Source: Anaerolineales bacterium (GTDB taxonomy: Bacteria > Chloroflexota > Anaerolineae > Anaerolineales > Villigracilaceae). From it: a DNA stretch of 7,684 nucleotides. How positions within the stretch are numbered: position 1 is the stretch's first letter; each line of letters starts with the position of its first letter. The stretch spans positions 1 to 7,684 of the forward strand of contig JAEURF010000074.1 in the NCBI GenBank assembly GCA_016789205.1, written 5' to 3'. The position numbers and the translations under genes are program-made. Positions 5,423 to 7,684 of the stretch are shown here, in pieces. The notes beneath the pieces were generated by a model. That model did not search any database, had not been told where the DNA came from, and saw nothing but the letters and a program-made list of their open reading frames with translations.

Positions 5423-6639
5423 AAATTTTAACCGTTGACATCGGCACAGGCACACAAGATATTTTTTTATACGATTCGAATCTCGATATTGAAAACGGAT
5501 TCAAACTCGTTCTGCCATCACCCACCATGATGATTCATCGTCACCTCAAACAAACGCTTCACACGTCGGGGATCACTGGTTCTAAACCTCAACTTTTATT
5601 TACGGGTCATCAAATGGGCGGCGGACCCTCCGCTTGGGCAATTGAAGAACTCGCCAAAGCAGGTTTCCCCATTTATATGACTTCCTCTGCCGCGACAACA
5701 TTGAATGATGAACTGGATAAGGTTGAGTCGCTTGGTATAAAAATAATCAGTGATGACGAAGTAAACGGTCTACCGTCCACCGTCCATCGTCTTGAATTAA
5801 AAGATTTTGATTTCAATTTAATATCCAAAACATTTTCTGACTATGGTGTTTCGCTCAAAGATTTATCGGCAATTGCAGTGGCAGTCTTTGACCATGGCAA
5901 TGCGCCTGCTGGCGTTTCAGACAGACAATTCAGATTTGACTATTTAGATGAAAGAATCAAAGCCAAAAATTCATTATCCGCTTTTGCTTATTTATCCAAT
6001 GACATTCCGAAAATTATGACGCGCTTACAATCCGTTGCGGATTCAGCCAATGATTTGCCATGCCCATTAATCGTCATGGATACTGCTCCAGCGGCGGTGT
6101 TGGGTGCAATGTTTGATGCTAAATTAAGTAATAACTATAGTTTGCCTACGCGCAAAGAAGTGATTGTTTGTAATGTTGGCAACTTCCATACCCTCGCCTT
6201 TCGTCTGGGTGAAAAAGGGATTGAAGGCGTCTTTGAACATCACACTGGCGAAATTAATTTGCCAAAGCTTGAATCTTTAATTTATAAATTAGCAGACGGT
6301 TCACTCAAACATGAAGATGTATTTGATGATATGGGTCACGGTGCACTGATGTATTCAGATAAAAAATTTGAATTTGGAAAAGATGATTTTGATGTCGTTG
6401 TTACAGGACCGAGAAGGTCAATGTTTATGGAATCCACCAGCTTGCTGGTGGCGCAGGAGCAAGCTCCCGCACTCCAAAAATTACGTCCATACTTCGCTGT
6501 CCCCTTCGGTGACATGATGATTGCAGGTTGTTTCGGTTTACTATCCGCGACAAGTGAGATACTGCCTGAATTGGCAAACCAAATTCAAACGTCGTTAAGA
6601 GGCGGAAATCGGCGTGGTGTGGCTCCGTGGGATTACTAA
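5419..6639 (+). CDS. DUF1786 family protein, actin-like ATPase N-terminus
   Basis: This 406-residue conserved protein has no established function. The N-terminus MKILTVDIGTGTQDIFLYD has the DxGTGTQD phosphate-1 loop (7-14) typical of ASKHA (actin/sugar kinase/Hsp70) folds. Other blocks are TGHQMGGGP (62-70), DHGNAPAGVSDRQFRF (158-173), DTAPAAVLGA (221-230), CNVGNFHTLAF (251-261), HHTGE (274-278), VTGPRR (328-333) and YFAVPFGDMMIAGCFGLL (358-375). Some databases call the family pyruvate formate-lyase activating; no CxxxCxxC radical-SAM motif is present, so that label is not supported. The TTG start at 5419 overlaps the preceding stop (TTGA) and gives the expected N-terminus with no ATG nearby, indicating translational coupling to the iron-exporter gene. 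Residues 338-354 are encoded by an inserted palindromic repeat, between VTGPRR and the GDMM block. Confidence 0.82.
   Translation: MKILTVDIGTGTQDIFLYDSNLDIENGFKLVLPSPTMMIHRHLKQTLHTSGITGSKPQLLFTGHQMGGGPSAWAIEELAKAGFPIYMTSSAATTLNDELDKVESLGIKIISDDEVNGLPSTVHRLELKDFDFNLISKTFSDYGVSLKDLSAIAVAVFDHGNAPAGVSDRQFRFDYLDERIKAKNSLSAFAYLSNDIPKIMTRLQSVADSANDLPCPLIVMDTAPAAVLGAMFDAKLSNNYSLPTRKEVIVCNVGNFHTLAFRLGEKGIEGVFEHHTGEINLPKLESLIYKLADGSLKHEDVFDDMGHGALMYSDKKFEFGKDDFDVVVTGPRRSMFMESTSLLVAQEQAPALQKLRPYFAVPFGDMMIAGCFGLLSATSEILPELANQIQTSLRGGNRRGVAPWDY
6427..6479 (+). repeat. Dispersed palindromic repeat, copy B (in coding sequence)
   Basis: This is a second copy of the leader element at 211-260, lying in frame inside the DUF1786 gene. 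Hairpin one is a perfect CCACCAGC (6434-6441) with GCTGGTGG (6444-6451) around TT. Hairpin two is GCAGGAGC (6453-6460) with GCTCCCGC (6463-6470), one mismatch, around AA. The outer stem TGGAAT / ACTCCA (6428-6433, 6471-6476) also has one mismatch. Translated in the gene frame it gives ESTSLLVAQEQAPALQK. All six reading frames through it are free of stop codons, which explains how a gene can tolerate it. It is about 3 nt longer than copy A. Confidence 0.85.
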
Positions 6640-6672
6640 TCCAATTAAATCAAACTCGTCAATATTTAATGA

Positions 6673-6700
6673 TTGACAAAAGTTATTTTTTGAGTATTCT
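6673..6700 (+). promoter_or_regulatory. Promoter of the LysM gene
   Basis: A perfect TTGACA (6673-6678) is followed after 16 bases by TATTCT (6695-6700). The -35 box is part of an inverted repeat, GTCAAT (6658-6663) and ATTGAC (6672-6677), spaced by eight bases. This could be an operator or the remnant of a weak terminator for the preceding operon; no convincing terminator is otherwise visible between 6640 and 6740. Confidence 0.65.
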
Positions 6701-6740
6701 ATAAAGGTAAATACATTCCATTAATTTGGGAGAGGTTGCC

Positions 6741-7493
6741 ATGAGGACAAAAAAAATACTTCAAGTCGTATTAATCATCTTAGTATTGCTTTCGTCATTG
6801 GCTTTCACAAAAAACGTGCGGGCTTGGTACGCCTGTGCAAATTATGTCACGGTGCAATGGGGTGATACGTTGAGTGGTATTGCCGCAACATGTGACACGA
6901 CTGCTGAGGCAATTCGAGCCGCCAACCCAGGGCTAGGCTGGTGGGTGTATGCCGGGCAAGTGCTATATATTCCAACTGGATACACCTCCGCGCCTGTTTA
7001 CTACCCAACATATGGCTCCACTTATATTGTGCAATGGGGCGATACATTGGCAACAATTGCCGCCAGAGCCGGTGTAAGCATGGCTGATATTTTGGCTGTC
7101 AACCCACAAATCTGGAATGCAAATTGGATATATGCCGGGCAAGTGGTTTATCTACCTACAACCGCCTCGATTTCCTACCCTCCACCTGTTTCTAACCCTA
7201 TAAATTACCCTACTCCTCAACAGCCTGATTATTCATCTGGTTATGCGACTTTGAAAATTTCATATAAAAATGGTTTACTGATTCGTTGTGACCCCGGTGG
7301 AGATGTGATTGGCTGGGCTACTTATGAAGAATATAAAAAGTGGCAATACATACCGAGTTCTATCTTTAGAGATACAAAAGGAAAAGTATGGGTGCAAGTC
7401 ATCCTTGACCCGCCACAAAGCGGTTATACAATTGGATGGATTCTGGTTAAAGACCAACTTGGGACATACTTTACTGACCCTCAAATAGATTAA
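6741..7493 (+). CDS. Secreted protein with two LysM domains and an SH3-like end
   Basis: This exported 250-residue protein probably binds peptidoglycan or another glycan at the cell surface. A signal peptide is clear: RTKK, a hydrophobic stretch (6-22), and a likely cleavage after NVRA (25-28). LysM one spans about 35-79 (VQWGDTLSGIA to LYIPT) and LysM two about 95-140 (VQWGDTLATIA to VYLPT). A proline/tyrosine-rich linker follows (141-171), then a beta-rich C-terminal segment (about 172-250) with GLLIRCDPGG, WVQV and IGWILV blocks, resembling a bacterial SH3-type domain. No hydrolase domain is seen. The LysM repeats are similar at DNA level: 6852-6872 matches 7029-7049 with two changes, and 6948-6962 equals 7131-7145. 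GGGAGAGG (6728-6735) supports ATG 6741; an in-frame TTG at 6726 overlaps that site and is rejected. Confidence 0.85.
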   Translation: MRTKKILQVVLIILVLLSSLAFTKNVRAWYACANYVTVQWGDTLSGIAATCDTTAEAIRAANPGLGWWVYAGQVLYIPTGYTSAPVYYPTYGSTYIVQWGDTLATIAARAGVSMADILAVNPQIWNANWIYAGQVVYLPTTASISYPPPVSNPINYPTPQQPDYSSGYATLKISYKNGLLIRCDPGGDVIGWATYEEYKKWQYIPSSIFRDTKGKVWVQVILDPPQSGYTIGWILVKDQLGTYFTDPQID

Positions 7494-7504
7494 GTTCTCA
7501 TGTA

Positions 7505-7540
7505 GAGTTCGGAAATCTTTGAGATTTCCGAACTCTTTTT
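7505..7540 (+). terminator. Rho-independent terminator after the LysM gene
   Basis: A perfect 14-bp stem, GAGTTCGGAAATCT (7505-7518) with AGATTTCCGAACTC (7522-7535), closes on a TTG loop and is followed by TTTTT. The next promoter begins only five bases after the T-run. Confidence 0.92.
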
Positions 7541-7544
7541 CTAC

Positions 7545-7572
7545 TTGACAAATAGACGTTTATCTATATAAT
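7545..7572 (+). promoter_or_regulatory. Promoter and probable operator of the ArsR-type gene
   Basis: TTGACA (7545-7550) and TATAAT (7567-7572) are both perfect, with a 16-base spacer. The spacer contains an inverted repeat ATAGA (7552-7556) and TCTAT (7563-7567) separated by six bases, placed where a bound repressor would block polymerase. A start about seven bases after the -10 box would fall near 7579, only a few bases before the ATG at 7583, so the mRNA is likely leaderless or nearly so. Autorepression is inferred from family behaviour. Confidence 0.75.
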
Positions 7573-7582
7573 AAATTTAGAA

Positions 7583-7684
7583 ATGAAAACAAAATTTGAC
7601 CCCGTCCTTTTTGCGAAAGCCATCTCTGACGACACGCGCCAGAAAATTATGGAGTGCTGTTGTTGTGAATGGTGTTCGGTGACT
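7583..7684 (+). CDS. ArsR/SmtB-family regulator, N-terminal fragment
   Basis: The gene is cut by the window end after 34 codons. The segment FAKAISDDTRQKIMECCCCEWCSVT matches the start of ArsR-type winged-helix regulators (the A-L-S-D-x-T-R-x-x-I-L motif leading into the helix that often holds the metal-sensing cysteines). Cysteines 25-28 form an uninterrupted run, with another at 31, near the place where ArsR carries ELCVC; this suggests thiol-based sensing of a metal, arsenite or redox signal. No ribosome binding site is visible before the ATG, consistent with a leaderless transcript. The preceding promoter carries an inverted repeat suited to autoregulation. The rest of the gene and its targets lie outside the window. 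Confidence 0.75.
   Translation, partial: MKTKFDPVLFAKAISDDTRQKIMECCCCEWCSVT

Noticed and set aside
5773..5786. Heptamer CCGTCCA repeated twice in the DUF1786 gene
   Set aside because: Only two units plus a partial one are present, and the encoded residues do not disrupt a recognisable conserved block, so chance is sufficient.
5419..6639. Pyruvate formate-lyase activating enzyme label for the DUF1786 protein
   Set aside because: No CxxxCxxC radical-SAM cluster motif is present, and the N-terminus is an actin-like phosphate loop.

Overview
The window looks like a chromosomal stretch of an uncultured or little-studied bacterium, most plausibly a Chloroflexota (Anaerolineae-type) organism. That assignment is an inference. 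It rests on the moderately AT-rich composition, the two-subunit glycine decarboxylase, WGDT-type LysM proteins with a C-terminal SH3-like domain, TTGACA/TATAAT promoters, and several short palindromic repeats scattered between and inside genes. All recognised genes lie on the + strand.

Positions 1-281 are a structured leader. The window opens inside or just before a glycine riboswitch aptamer (about 10-172). It carries the conserved CCGAnGGnGnAA core and CTCTCAGG element, and an unusually long internal hairpin (60-145). A rho-independent terminator (171-200) follows, then a 50-nt three-way-junction-like repeat (211-260). Next comes a glycine cleavage operon: gcvH (282-659), gcvPA (706-2049) and gcvPB (2051-3538), closed by a strong terminator. 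A GC-rich palindrome sits between gcvH and gcvPA. The operon supplies the lipoyl carrier and both halves of the P-protein. T-protein and L-protein genes are not in the window, so they must be encoded elsewhere.

From 3617 to 4500 there is a single-gene unit with its own -10 box and terminator. It encodes a SAM-dependent methyltransferase resembling phthiotriol dimycocerosate methyltransferases. Positions 4547-6639 hold a two-gene operon joined by a TTGA start/stop overlap: a rubrerythrin-VIT1/CCC1 fusion (MbfA-like iron exporter) and a DUF1786 protein with an actin-like ATPase phosphate motif. The DUF1786 gene carries, in frame, a second copy of the 50-nt repeat found in the gcv leader. This is the most unusual observation here: a compact palindromic element that has entered a coding sequence and is translated, and whose copy there is open in all six frames.

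The window ends with a secreted two-LysM/SH3-like protein (6741-7493) with its own promoter and terminator, and the first 34 codons of an ArsR-family regulator. The regulator sits behind a near-consensus promoter that overlaps an inverted repeat and has a run of four cysteines in its N-terminal region.
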